64,000 nt of DNA, from contig JAGKQI010000028.1 in NCBI GenBank assembly GCA_018806915.1, positions 1 to 64,000 on the forward strand, given 5' to 3'. Under the pieces are notes generated by a model. It worked only from the letters and a program-made list of their open reading frames with translations, searched no databases and had not been told where the DNA came from. The position numbers and the translations under genes are program-made. This DNA is from Phytophthora colocasiae (taxonomy: Eukaryota > Oomycota > Peronosporomycetes > Peronosporales > Peronosporaceae). Below are positions 34,140-43,542 of this stretch, one piece after another (positions within the stretch are counted from its first letter, which is position 1; each line of letters begins with the position of its first letter).

Positions 34140-37100
34140 ATGGCCAGGACAGTACGTCAGAGGTCCCGTGAACATAGTGTAGCTGTGACGCTCTCAAAAC
34201 TTCCGGGATTTCAAAGTCTCTGGTGTCCTGTCGCTCAGTCTGATTCCATCAGACTCAGAAATAGCCAACTGTCGTATCCCACAAACGGCCACATCCCGAT
34301 TTCCTTTCTGACACACAAGTCAGAAGAAGATCCTGCAGCCATGAGTTCCCCATCGGCTTCTACCATTGGCGACGCCTCGGGCACTGGGCCCGCTTCGGCA
34401 TCTGTAGCATCGCGAGGTGGTGGTGACGGTACTTCCGCATCACCTGGTGGCAGCTCAAGCACCCCAGCCTCACAGTCGAGCGCGTCCGCCGCTCCGAAGC
34501 AGGGCGTTGATGCTGCTGACGGCGATGGTCACGTGAACGCGCCTGATGCGTCTACGGCTTCTGCCTCCACGAATCCTTCTTCCGGCGTCTCAACTCCATT
34601 CCCTAGAGGGCCGCACATCCTTTCCACCACTGAGGTGGATAGCCTGTTTGCGCCTGGGCAACAACTATTGGGCGACATGACTGCTGACGCCCCTTCCAAC
34701 TGGGTGGACCCCGAGCCAACGCCTGAAGGACAGCCATTCCTGGTTGGTGTTCCGGCGCTCGCCGAGGACTTCCGTGTGGGCAACCACATCGCGAACATCT
34801 ATGGCGGACCTGGTGTTCTGGTGGGCCTTGAAGAGTTCACGTCGGCGGACATCTCGGAGCTTGAGCGTGTTATCCCTGACTTCACTGAAAGTCAGATGCT
34901 CGTTCCTCACGTGGATAGCCGTGACCGCCAGAACCTCGAAGCGCACATGGGGTCCGTCGATGTCCATCGGGAGTTGGCGTCAATCCTCCTACACCTCCCT
35001 CATCAGCGTCTCGCTGAGCGGGTGTACAAGACATCCGGCTATCTGAAGCAGATGGCCGGCGCTCACCGTCGGCTTCGACTTCAAGTTGAGTCCCAGGGCA
35101 ACACATCTCTGGTGGACACGGCCGCTATCCAGAACGAGTCCGAAGATCTCAAGCGTCAGTGGGTTTTCAACTGCCAGTATTGGCGCCATGAAGTGCTGGA
35201 CGCCCGACGTACTGCTGGTGAGGTCGAAGATCGTCTGAATGCAGAGTCCAAGAGTCTCGCGGCCCATTATCAGGACCAGATAGATGCTCTGGAGTCCGAG
35301 AAAGCGGCCTTAGAGGAACGCCTGGCGGACTCTCAAACGGAAGTCCGGTTGCTGAAGGCTCGCCCCACGACCACGGCCACAGACTCCTGGGGTTTTCTGG
35401 AGTACCTGTTTGAACACGGGGAGTTGAACGGCAATTGGGTGCGTCTTCGGGAGCTTCTGGTGAACTTCCAAGAGGGCAAGGCGCCGCCTGGAGACTGGGA
35501 CACCATCATCAATGTGACGGCAATGGATCAGCGTAAGGCGGAAATTCCTGACTTCTCCAAGCGTCTGGCGAGAATTCGCTTCGATCAAGCTGCGGAGGCC
35601 AAGAAATCGACCAAAGTGTTGGATCTGACGGGTGCTGGCAGTGGTGTGAAGGTCTCCGGTGAACATGCGGGTGGCCCCGAGAAATCAGGCACTCGCCCGG
35701 TGAACAAGTCTGGGTCGCCCACCAGGTCGCCCAAATCTTCCGGATCTCCACCACTCAAGCCCAACCGGCCGTCTGGGAAACATCGGGTTCGTGTTCCTCA
35801 GGATCGCCCCAAGAATTACACGCCTGGTATCGATTCGGTGCGTCCGGCGAACGCCAAGTCTCCGGTGTCCAAGGACGCGGTTCACACCACATTACCACCT
35901 GGAGTCGTCTGGGAAGAAGTTCGTCCGGACTTGCGCTTGGCTCTGCTCGCCGGCATTTCTTACGAGACAGCGATGAAGTGGCTGCGCACGGACAAGCCCG
36001 CCCACAGTCTGTTCACGGGGCGCCCCTTGGTAAAAATGCTAGTGAGCATGATGTACTGGCGCAAGCTGAATCAGACCCCGTGGACTTCGTACGTCCCAGA
36101 GACGTATTACAAGATGGCTGAGGAGGAACTGCGCCGGCTTCGGAAGAATGATGTGGAGCCACCGGTCTGGGAGGCACTGGACGCTCACGTCCCGTATCCC
36201 ATCAGCGAACCTGAGTCCACAGAGGATGACCCTCAGAAGGACCCGGACTTCAAGGAGTCTGGTGAACAAGAATCGGCGTCTAGCGACAGCGAGTCTGACG
36301 ACGAAAAGTCGAGCGGCAACAGCGATGACTCTGACGACGATGAGTCTGATGATCATTCGCACGCCGGCAACAAGCGTCCACGGGACTACGAGTCCAGTGA
36401 TTCAGACGACTCGGGTCCGATAATCCCTACCAAGAAGTCCAAGCGGGATAGTGTACACGAGGCATCCAGGTCCAAGTCAAGCGGTCAGAAGTCCGGTGGC
36501 ACCTCCACGTCAAGTCCCAAGAGCAAGAAGTCCAGTGGTTCGCCCAAGTCGAGTTCCAAGGACAAGAAGTCTCAAGACTCCAAGTCGACTAAGAGTTCTT
36601 CGGGCAAGCGACCTTCTGGTAAACTCCGGAAGTCAAGTCTGGTGTCCAAGTCATACAAGTCGCTAACGCCAAAGGAATTACTGACGATCGAGGCCCCGGA
36701 CACACATTGTTCTTCGTGGCTGTATTACGGCATTCCGGTTCAGCCGACAAGTGACACCAAGACGTCCATCGGGCAAACCCCAGGGTTCCCAGACTTCGAG
36801 CCCCACAGACACAGTCTGGCACGCCTGAAGAAACGTTGGAACTCTAAGAAGTATCAAGCCCTGCTGGACGAAGTGCCAGCGCCCTGGGACGTCATGTACC
36901 AGAACCGTCGGACCGAGCTGTACTTTCACCGACGTGAAGACCTCTGTCCCTTGGTTCAGGCGGACATCGAAGAGCTCGCGTCTCTCATGCGCAAACACGC
37001 CCAAGCACTGTGGGAACGCACTCACTGGGTGATAATGGATCCCGACGAGGACCTGCTGTCCGGTGAACAGCACAAGGAACGTGGGCTCCGACGTGCATCT

Positions 37101-37427
37101 TTACTGCGCCAGTATCGAGGGGCAGTTTCCAAGATTCTGAAGCACAAGGACTTCCCGGAGACGCTCATGTTCGAGCCTGGTATCTGGAAGGTCCCGGACA
37201 AATATTGCCCATGGATCTGGCAGGACCCACGTGCACGTGACATCGGAGGTCCCAAGTGCCTGAGCTTGCGCAAGCAACTCGAAGCTATCGACTCAGCGGA
37301 ACCGGCGCGCACGCAGTGGGCCACAGCGTCTTCCGACAAGGACTGGATGGAATTCGTGCCATCCGATCTCCGGAAACAAGCTCTAACGCCCGCTGAACGC
37401 GCCGAAAATCCTGTCTCTTTGAAGTAA
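34140..37427 (+). CDS. Long antisense ORF of A (1095 aa, unknown function)
   Basis: The gene is read opposite to gag and pol and starts 55 bases inside the 3' LTR. I do not recognise the family. Residues 1-60 resemble nothing known; 60-150 are Ala/Ser/Pro-rich; 150-300 look globular; about 330-407 form a charged coiled coil (DALESEKAALEERLADSQ). Residues 585-690 are a Trp- and Leu-containing globular region, 695-740 are Asp/Ser/Glu-rich, and 743-770 carry NLS-like NKRPRD and KKSKR. Residues 775-840 are Ser/Lys-rich. About 900-1060 is a conserved C-terminal domain (HRREDLCPL, HAQALWERTH, DIGGPKC). No signal peptide or membrane segment is visible, so an Env role is unlikely; a nuclear role fits. 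The C-terminal block recurs in B's antisense ORF. The frame is open here and alignable in A' and A''. Start choice: the first ATG, kept in A''. Confidence 0.85.
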   Translation: MARTVRQRSREHSVAVTLSKLPGFQSLWCPVAQSDSIRLRNSQLSYPTNGHIPISFLTHKSEEDPAAMSSPSASTIGDASGTGPASASVASRGGGDGTSASPGGSSSTPASQSSASAAPKQGVDAADGDGHVNAPDASTASASTNPSSGVSTPFPRGPHILSTTEVDSLFAPGQQLLGDMTADAPSNWVDPEPTPEGQPFLVGVPALAEDFRVGNHIANIYGGPGVLVGLEEFTSADISELERVIPDFTESQMLVPHVDSRDRQNLEAHMGSVDVHRELASILLHLPHQRLAERVYKTSGYLKQMAGAHRRLRLQVESQGNTSLVDTAAIQNESEDLKRQWVFNCQYWRHEVLDARRTAGEVEDRLNAESKSLAAHYQDQIDALESEKAALEERLADSQTEVRLLKARPTTTATDSWGFLEYLFEHGELNGNWVRLRELLVNFQEGKAPPGDWDTIINVTAMDQRKAEIPDFSKRLARIRFDQAAEAKKSTKVLDLTGAGSGVKVSGEHAGGPEKSGTRPVNKSGSPTRSPKSSGSPPLKPNRPSGKHRVRVPQDRPKNYTPGIDSVRPANAKSPVSKDAVHTTLPPGVVWEEVRPDLRLALLAGISYETAMKWLRTDKPAHSLFTGRPLVKMLVSMMYWRKLNQTPWTSYVPETYYKMAEEELRRLRKNDVEPPVWEALDAHVPYPISEPESTEDDPQKDPDFKESGEQESASSDSESDDEKSSGNSDDSDDDESDDHSHAGNKRPRDYESSDSDDSGPIIPTKKSKRDSVHEASRSKSSGQKSGGTSTSSPKSKKSSGSPKSSSKDKKSQDSKSTKSSSGKRPSGKLRKSSLVSKSYKSLTPKELLTIEAPDTHCSSWLYYGIPVQPTSDTKTSIGQTPGFPDFEPHRHSLARLKKRWNSKKYQALLDEVPAPWDVMYQNRRTELYFHRREDLCPLVQADIEELASLMRKHAQALWERTHWVIMDPDEDLLSGEQHKERGLRRASLLRQYRGAVSKILKHKDFPETLMFEPGIWKVPDKYCPWIWQDPRARDIGGPKCLSLRKQLEAIDSAEPARTQWATASSDKDWMEFVPSDLRKQALTPAERAENPVSLK

Positions 37428-37813
37428 GTACGCCAGAAGTCCGGTGCACTCTTCGCGACATCTCCGGGGAACTACACTTCTTCTTCCAGAACAACTTTGT
37501 CGTCTGCATATCGTAGCGTAGTAACAATTCCAAATATAGTTCCCCGACGACCTTCTCCTTTAACATCCTCATATGTCGTTCAGTAATCCTCTTCTCATAG
37601 CATCATCATAATCCACTTCGTAAAATTCCACCATACACACACAACCACAAAATCATCTCCATACAAATTCACATAACAATCACCATCTCTGGGAGTCACG
37701 TATCCCCGAAATCATTTTTTCCGAAAGACATGTCTCTCAGACACCTCATCTCTGAAATACATCGTCTGGTGAACAGTGATGTTCACCAGAGTTCTCAGAA
37801 TAAGTTTCAGAGT
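37428..37813. other. Convergent spacer of A
   Basis: This 386-base gap lies between the stops of pol and the antisense ORF. No coding signal is seen. It contains a perfect 11-bp hairpin (37765-37790, loop GTGA) made of two inverted copies of the family word, and a 16-base palindrome (37808-37823) that spans the pol stop codon. It probably serves as the 3' processing region for the antisense transcript; the genomic RNA must read through it to the LTR. Confidence 0.6.
37765..37790. repeat. Perfect hairpin formed by two family words
   Basis: TCTGGTGAACA, loop GTGA, TGTTCACCAGA. It is conserved perfectly as a stem in A'' (18914-18939) with one compensated arm variant, and decayed in A'. Confidence 0.85.
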
Positions 37814-40800
37814 TTAAACTCTGGGGTGATCGTCTCCAGCTTGCATTGCTTGGAAACGAGCTCGCGCTCGTGCGCTCTGATTGAATTCATACAACAAAGC
37901 GCCACAGTTCAGCTTTGACAAGGGTAGCCACTCTGTCTCGTCGTACCCCTTCCACTTGACCAGGTATTCGCGAAGTCTCTTGGAGGTCCTAGTACGCTTA
38001 CTCCACCGAGTGTCTAGTATCTTTTCCACCTCGTATTCATCGTTCTCGGTGTCGGGCTCCCAACTGTCTTCTGGTAACAGTGCTGCATCAAAGTCATCAT
38101 CCTCAGGGACATCAAGTTCCACAGTCGGTCTTCTGGGAAACAAGGCTCTCGGCTTCAGGCGACTTATATGAACCCAAGGGTTCACCCGATATCCGGTGTC
38201 CTCGACCTTCAGTTTCACACGAAAATCATCCAACATCTCCTCAATCCGGAAAGGACCATGCCACATGTGTGCGAGTTTCCGACTCAACCCCGTTTGTACC
38301 TTGGGGATGTATAACCACACAGCATCACCGACGGCAAATCCGGACTTCAGGCGTTCTGACAACTCCTTCCACTTTCGGGTCTGTTCTTCAGAACGCTCCC
38401 GCTTGGCTTTCTTCTGGAGTTCTTCAGCACAGGCTTGAGCGTAGCTGTAATCTCGCTGCATCTTCCGACGCCACTCATAAGCAGTGCGCTCTTGTACACC
38501 AGAAGGCTTTGGACCAAGCATCGCGGACACAGTCCCATGAGCATCCCATCCGTGCACCAGAAAGAAAGGTGTTTCCAGACGGGTCGCATCAAAGGAAGTA
38601 TTCAATGCGAACATCAGACGCTCGGCGTGGTCGTCCCAGTCACTCTGATCAGCTTCGGCGATGTAAGCCTTGATGGCGCGCACGACCGTCTGAACAGACC
38701 GTTCTTGTTGGCCGTTCGCCTGGGGACGGTACGCCAGAGTCGCTCGCTGTCTGCTTCCCAGGAGGTCCCGGAAACACCTGAACACTTCACTCATGAACCG
38801 AGGGTCTTGATCATGGCGTATCAGGGAACTAGCTCCGAAGTTCCGGAAGACACGTTCCTCGTAGGCCTCAGCGACATCTTGAGCCGTAGTAATACTCATA
38901 GGCTTGCACATCACATATCCTGAGAACATGTCTTGGAACAACAACAGGAACGTGTTGCCTCTGGCAGACTTTGGCATGTGCGTCACGAAATCCATGGACA
39001 CCACTTCAAAAGGTCGACTGGGTTCGATGTTGCCGGGCGACGGTCCAGGATTCGGGGGACGCCCCTTGCCACTTGCACAGTCCATACACTCCTTGACGAA
39101 CCTCTCCACATCAGCATACATACCAATCCAGTAGAACTCGGAGCTCAGCTTCTCGAACGTACGTTTGATTCCCTGGTGAGCACCCTGGTAGTCCCCATGA
39201 GCATAGTGCAGCATATCAGCATGCAAGTCTCTGGGAACCACAAGTCTGAGTTCATCAACCATGTCTCTCGGACGTTCTCTGGTAGCACGGCTGAGGCGGT
39301 ACAAAACGTCTCTGGAATCCAAGATGAAATCATCGGCAATCCTGGCAAGCTTCCTTACTCGGGGTCGTGGTAGATCTCCCACGTCACCCTTAAGGAACTT
39401 GATGAGTTCTGCCAGATGAACATCTTGAGTCTGGTGAACTTTGATCCGCCGCCAGCGTTCTTCCTGAAACTCCAATGGGCCCATGGGTTCACGGGCCTCC
39501 GCGTCATCTGGTAGGTTTGCTTCTTCCTGATCGCGTGCACGAGTGATGGCAACAAGCACCTTGGCAGCATGAGGCAGGGGCGCAGACTCTGGCCCTGGGT
39601 CATCCATCTCTAGTGTACAATGATGTTCACCAGAGGTCTGGTGAACATCGTCCGGAGTTTCAGAAGACACTCCTTCGGGAGGCTTCATCAACTTCTCTGG
39701 GATCTTGGACACCAGCTTCAGATGAGTCAGTTCGTCAGGGTCTTGGACCTGCCAGGACTCGCCAAGAACAAGAGTCTTGGACGTCAAATAGTCCGCTGCT
39801 TGGTTGAACTCACGCTTCACGTGCACTAGCTTCAGAGACTGGAACTTGATCTTCAGAGACTCAAACTCGGCCAATTTCCGCTGCAGGTTCGGCTGATTAC
39901 AATTGATCAGACCTTGGGCTTGCTGGATAGCAATACGGGAGTCTCCGACAACTACCAAGTCTCGGATGCCACGTTCCAAAGCCAACTTCAATCCATTGAT
40001 CAAACCACAGTATTCTGAGTCATTCACAGTGACATCTTTCAGAGCGAACCCTTGGGCTTCCAGGATGTTCCACCCCGGGAGCTCCCAGAGCACACATCCG
40101 CAGCTTCCCAGGCGAGTGGATGTCTTGGCGGCACCATCAAAACTTAGAACACAACCTCGGTAATCAGCCTCTAGCATCTCCACGCTAATGGGTGCTGGAG
40201 GTTTGACTCGCCCCTTGACGGGGATGAGGTTTTCAGAGACCTCATCGAGGTGTTCACGGGGTGTGATGCCCGCTCCAAGAATAGCCGGGAGACCATCTTC
40301 ATCTCGCTGGATTCTGCGAATCTCCAAGTTCCAATGTGACAACTTCAATCCCCACTTCACGTTCCGACCATCAGCCGAGCTGGATGACAGGAGCCATTTC
40401 AACACCGAATGTCTGGTATACACCGTGATCACGGGACTCGTGTTTACCAGAGCCCGAAAGTTCTCCAGAACCCTGAGAATCGCGATGACCTCCTTCTCTG
40501 CAATGTGATACCGGAGTTCTGCCTCATTCAGCACACGTCCAGTGAACCGTACGGGGTGTATCACTCCATCGTATTCCTGCCCCAAGACGGCTGAAGCAGC
40601 CCACGGGTTCGCATGAGGTATAATAACGAAAGGCCTGGTGCGATCTGGGTGTCTGAGGAGCGGTGTCGAGACAATCTTGCGCTTCAGAATCTCAAAGGCT
40701 TCCTTAGCTCGAGCCAAATCTCGACCAGCACGAATCTGTTCATCAGACAACTCGTAGAGCACAGCAGCGATCACCGGTAAGTCCTCGATAAACTTGTTGT

Positions 40801-43477
40801 AGTAATTCAGACTTCCCATGAAACTCTGTACTCCCTTGAGTGTCGACGGGAACGGCAATTCCTCCACTCCCTTGACGATCTTCGGTGTAGCTCTCAGTCC
40901 TTCAGCACTGATCTCATGCGACAGATAAGGAATCGTCAGCTTCCCGAACTCGCTCTTGGGCAAGCTCACAGAAATGTTCCAGTATCTGAGTCTGAAGAGC
41001 AAGGCGTTCAGGTCTTCACAAAGTTGATCCCAGGTGGGCGCCCCATGAGCAATGTCGTCAATGTAGGAACTTCGACCGAGTACCGGTCCCATGAATGACG
41101 GGACTGGGATGTTCCTCTGAAAGACAGTCATTTGGTCGGTGAGCACCGGAACCTCTGGCATGTGTTCATCAGAGTTCTGAAGTTGTTCACCAGACATCAG
41201 ACCATGTACGTCAGAGTTCTGGGGTTCAAACTTCAGGAATTCCAGCACATCGGAGTCAACCTCAGCTTCTTCTTCAGGTGACAATCGTACGAACCCCCAC
41301 AGGCAGTTATCCAGCATAGCCTGGTACACCAGAGGGGCGTTCTTCAGACCGAAGGGCATTCTTACCCACTGGAAATGTCCAAATGGGCAGATGAACGCTG
41401 AGATCAGCCTCGCACGCTCCGTCATTCGAATAGCCCAAAAACCACTCGCCATATCCAGACTCATAAACCACAGTGCTGCCTCAAAACCAATCAACAGATC
41501 GTCTATCAGGGGCAACGGATAACGCGACAACTGGATAAAACCATTCACCACTCGATAATCAATACACATGCGTATGTCCACACCATTCTTCTTGAGGACA
41601 ATCACAATTGGTGATGCCCAAGGCGAAGTCGAGTACTCGATGAGTCCGGTCTCCAGGAGTTTCTTCAGAAGTTCGTACACCTTGATCATCAGGTGAGGGG
41701 CAACGGACCTCGGACGTTGGGCAACAGGTTTAGCGTCTCCCACGTCCAAGTCACAGACCACGCCCCTTGCCGGGGCAGGTGCGGCGTTGCCGTCTCCCAG
41801 AAAGATTTTCCGATGATACTTCAAAATGTCCCTGAGTTTCTTCTCCATCTCCGGCGTTGTTTTCCCGGGTACTCCGACGTCAGCCTTGTCGATGTCGCAT
41901 TCGGGAGTCAAATCTTCCAGTTCAGGTAGCATAACCAGCTGATCGCGTAATTGAGAGAGCAGCTCTGTTCCTTCCCGTATGTAGACACCGGGTTCCAGAT
42001 CCAATTCCTCATTCGTGACTCGCATGCACCGCTCGTACTCGGCTCGGAGCTTTTCCACAGGGGTGCCTGGCATACACTGGATTGGGATGTCCCATGAACA
42101 GTCTGTCGGACCCTCATCTCCCATGAACAGTTCACCAGAAACACTCAAGGTGACTTCATCCTCGACAATGTTACTCGAAATTTCAGACGTGTTTCCGGAG
42201 CCTTTCGGAGTCTTTTGCTCTGATGACAATCCCAGTTCTCCGGTGTTCACAGCGGTATCTCGGGTCTCCTCTTTTCCGGCATCCACCCAGTCATCTGTCT
42301 GCGTAGCCACATTCAAAGCGAAACGAACTTGTTTTGCTCGTGGGACCGAAGTAGGCCTCACAAACTGTACTTGAGCATTATCCAGCCTTGGGCGTTGTAA
42401 GATCTTAGTTGGCCACGGGTATACCGGGTGATCTACACACGGAGGTTGAGGCATCAGATCCTCCAAGTCAGCTTCGGCCTTCAGGCGTCTCTTCGTTTCT
42501 GGTGACGGAGTGTTCTCCAGAATCAAAACTTCCCAGTCGCGGTAGGCTGCAGAGCCTGGCCGTACAAAGCGACCATGTCGTGGGAAAAATCCATACTCCA
42601 CAATCCTTGCAACGTCAGAAAATTCATTCACCCACGTATTCTTGTCAGAAATGTTCACTACGCGCACCGCCACAGGCCATGACCGGGCTGCATAAATCAG
42701 CTGAGTCACCCAACGGTCTCCACGTCCCGCCCACACGACTTCTCGTTGTGGGTTCGTCGGACCATAGTCAATGCGAACAACGAATTCTTCACCAGGCCTC
42801 AGGAGTACAGCTTCACTTGGTCTGATGGACCTGTTCCTGCCGATATGATCACCAGGCTCCCAGCTGCACATCATCACCACGACTTCATCTGGCATAGATA
42901 CCAGTCCCTCACGAACGCTGATCCTCAGACCAGCGGCGAACATGAATCCCATTCCCAATAGCACGTTTATACCTTCGCCGATATTCGCAACCCAGACATC
43001 AACAATGTAAACCACTCTCGGTCCGAGAGTCAGCTTGATCTCAGCACTGGCACCAATGTACGTCGGAACTCCTCCCATCCCAGACACTCTTGTTTGTTTG
43101 TGTGACTTGAGCCTGAGTCCGAGCTTACGCGCAAAGTCGTAACTCAGGATGTTGATAGTCGCACCGGTGTCCAGGAGAATCTTGGTCCGATGATCATTGA
43201 CAGCGCCATGCACCATAACCACATCACGCTTTGCAGGATCAGGGTAGTGATCCTCCCACCAGCCATAACATTCCCCGTCTTTCAGACGAAACTGGATTGT
43301 GTCGTCCGGAGGCGGTTCATTGTCTCTCGGAAAGTCCGGTGAACAGTCTCTCGGAAAGTCCGATGAACTGTCTCTCAGACGCGGAATTTCTGAAGACATG
43401 GCTGATTCTTGAGCTAAAGCGGTCATGCAATGTTGATTTTTAGGTTGGGTTGTTTTCAGCTCCGGTCCTACGTACAC
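37814..43477 (-). CDS. pol: Pol of A (protease, RT, RNase H, additional RNase H, integrase, chromodomain)
   Basis: This is an intact 1887-aa polyprotein. The aspartic protease has LLDTGAT (Asp about 103). RT has WASPIVIVLKKNG, CIDYR, LDMASGFW, MPFGLKNAP and catalytic YIDD (about 805). RNase H has AEKEVIAIL and YTRHS. A second, cellular/archaeal-type RNase H lies at about 1105-1240 with SFDGAAK, NDSEYCGL, VVGDSRIAI and HVKREFNQAAD. Integrase has the HHCC module (HYAHGDYQGAHQG ... CMDC, about 1420-1465) and D-D-E residues in MDFVTHMP, RHDQDP and GQQERS. A GPF motif (about 1739) and chromodomain (about 1805-1850) follow. It makes and integrates the cDNA; the chromodomain may direct it to marked chromatin. 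Gag and pol are separate frames 65 bases apart (gag stop at 43543, Pol Met at 43477), so the mode of Pol expression is unclear. Confidence 0.95.
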   Translation of the reverse strand: MYVGPELKTTQPKNQHCMTALAQESAMSSEIPRLRDSSSDFPRDCSPDFPRDNEPPPDDTIQFRLKDGECYGWWEDHYPDPAKRDVVMVHGAVNDHRTKILLDTGATINILSYDFARKLGLRLKSHKQTRVSGMGGVPTYIGASAEIKLTLGPRVVYIVDVWVANIGEGINVLLGMGFMFAAGLRISVREGLVSMPDEVVVMMCSWEPGDHIGRNRSIRPSEAVLLRPGEEFVVRIDYGPTNPQREVVWAGRGDRWVTQLIYAARSWPVAVRVVNISDKNTWVNEFSDVARIVEYGFFPRHGRFVRPGSAAYRDWEVLILENTPSPETKRRLKAEADLEDLMPQPPCVDHPVYPWPTKILQRPRLDNAQVQFVRPTSVPRAKQVRFALNVATQTDDWVDAGKEETRDTAVNTGELGLSSEQKTPKGSGNTSEISSNIVEDEVTLSVSGELFMGDEGPTDCSWDIPIQCMPGTPVEKLRAEYERCMRVTNEELDLEPGVYIREGTELLSQLRDQLVMLPELEDLTPECDIDKADVGVPGKTTPEMEKKLRDILKYHRKIFLGDGNAAPAPARGVVCDLDVGDAKPVAQRPRSVAPHLMIKVYELLKKLLETGLIEYSTSPWASPIVIVLKKNGVDIRMCIDYRVVNGFIQLSRYPLPLIDDLLIGFEAALWFMSLDMASGFWAIRMTERARLISAFICPFGHFQWVRMPFGLKNAPLVYQAMLDNCLWGFVRLSPEEEAEVDSDVLEFLKFEPQNSDVHGLMSGEQLQNSDEHMPEVPVLTDQMTVFQRNIPVPSFMGPVLGRSSYIDDIAHGAPTWDQLCEDLNALLFRLRYWNISVSLPKSEFGKLTIPYLSHEISAEGLRATPKIVKGVEELPFPSTLKGVQSFMGSLNYYNKFIEDLPVIAAVLYELSDEQIRAGRDLARAKEAFEILKRKIVSTPLLRHPDRTRPFVIIPHANPWAASAVLGQEYDGVIHPVRFTGRVLNEAELRYHIAEKEVIAILRVLENFRALVNTSPVITVYTRHSVLKWLLSSSSADGRNVKWGLKLSHWNLEIRRIQRDEDGLPAILGAGITPREHLDEVSENLIPVKGRVKPPAPISVEMLEADYRGCVLSFDGAAKTSTRLGSCGCVLWELPGWNILEAQGFALKDVTVNDSEYCGLINGLKLALERGIRDLVVVGDSRIAIQQAQGLINCNQPNLQRKLAEFESLKIKFQSLKLVHVKREFNQAADYLTSKTLVLGESWQVQDPDELTHLKLVSKIPEKLMKPPEGVSSETPDDVHQTSGEHHCTLEMDDPGPESAPLPHAAKVLVAITRARDQEEANLPDDAEAREPMGPLEFQEERWRRIKVHQTQDVHLAELIKFLKGDVGDLPRPRVRKLARIADDFILDSRDVLYRLSRATRERPRDMVDELRLVVPRDLHADMLHYAHGDYQGAHQGIKRTFEKLSSEFYWIGMYADVERFVKECMDCASGKGRPPNPGPSPGNIEPSRPFEVVSMDFVTHMPKSARGNTFLLLFQDMFSGYVMCKPMSITTAQDVAEAYEERVFRNFGASSLIRHDQDPRFMSEVFRCFRDLLGSRQRATLAYRPQANGQQERSVQTVVRAIKAYIAEADQSDWDDHAERLMFALNTSFDATRLETPFFLVHGWDAHGTVSAMLGPKPSGVQERTAYEWRRKMQRDYSYAQACAEELQKKAKRERSEEQTRKWKELSERLKSGFAVGDAVWLYIPKVQTGLSRKLAHMWHGPFRIEEMLDDFRVKLKVEDTGYRVNPWVHISRLKPRALFPRRPTVELDVPEDDDFDAALLPEDSWEPDTENDEYEVEKILDTRWSKRTRTSKRLREYLVKWKGYDETEWLPLSKLNCGALLYEFNQSARARARFQAMQAGDDHPRV
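39624..39647. repeat. Inverted pair of family words inside pol
   Basis: TGTTCACCAGA and TCTGGTGAACA lie two bases apart within the coding sequence after the second RNase H (encoding DVHQTSGEH). The A'' copy at about 17053-17076 keeps both arms perfectly. Confidence 0.85.
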
Positions 43478-43542
43478 TAGAACACATAACTCTGGGGGTG
43501 TGCCTTGCCCGGCGCGTTTCGGATCCCCATCCGACGGGCTTG

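Noticed and set aside
34140..37427. Antisense ORF as an envelope (Env) gene
   Set aside because: No signal peptide, transmembrane segment or furin-like site is visible, and it is on the wrong strand for a spliced env; nuclear-type features dominate.
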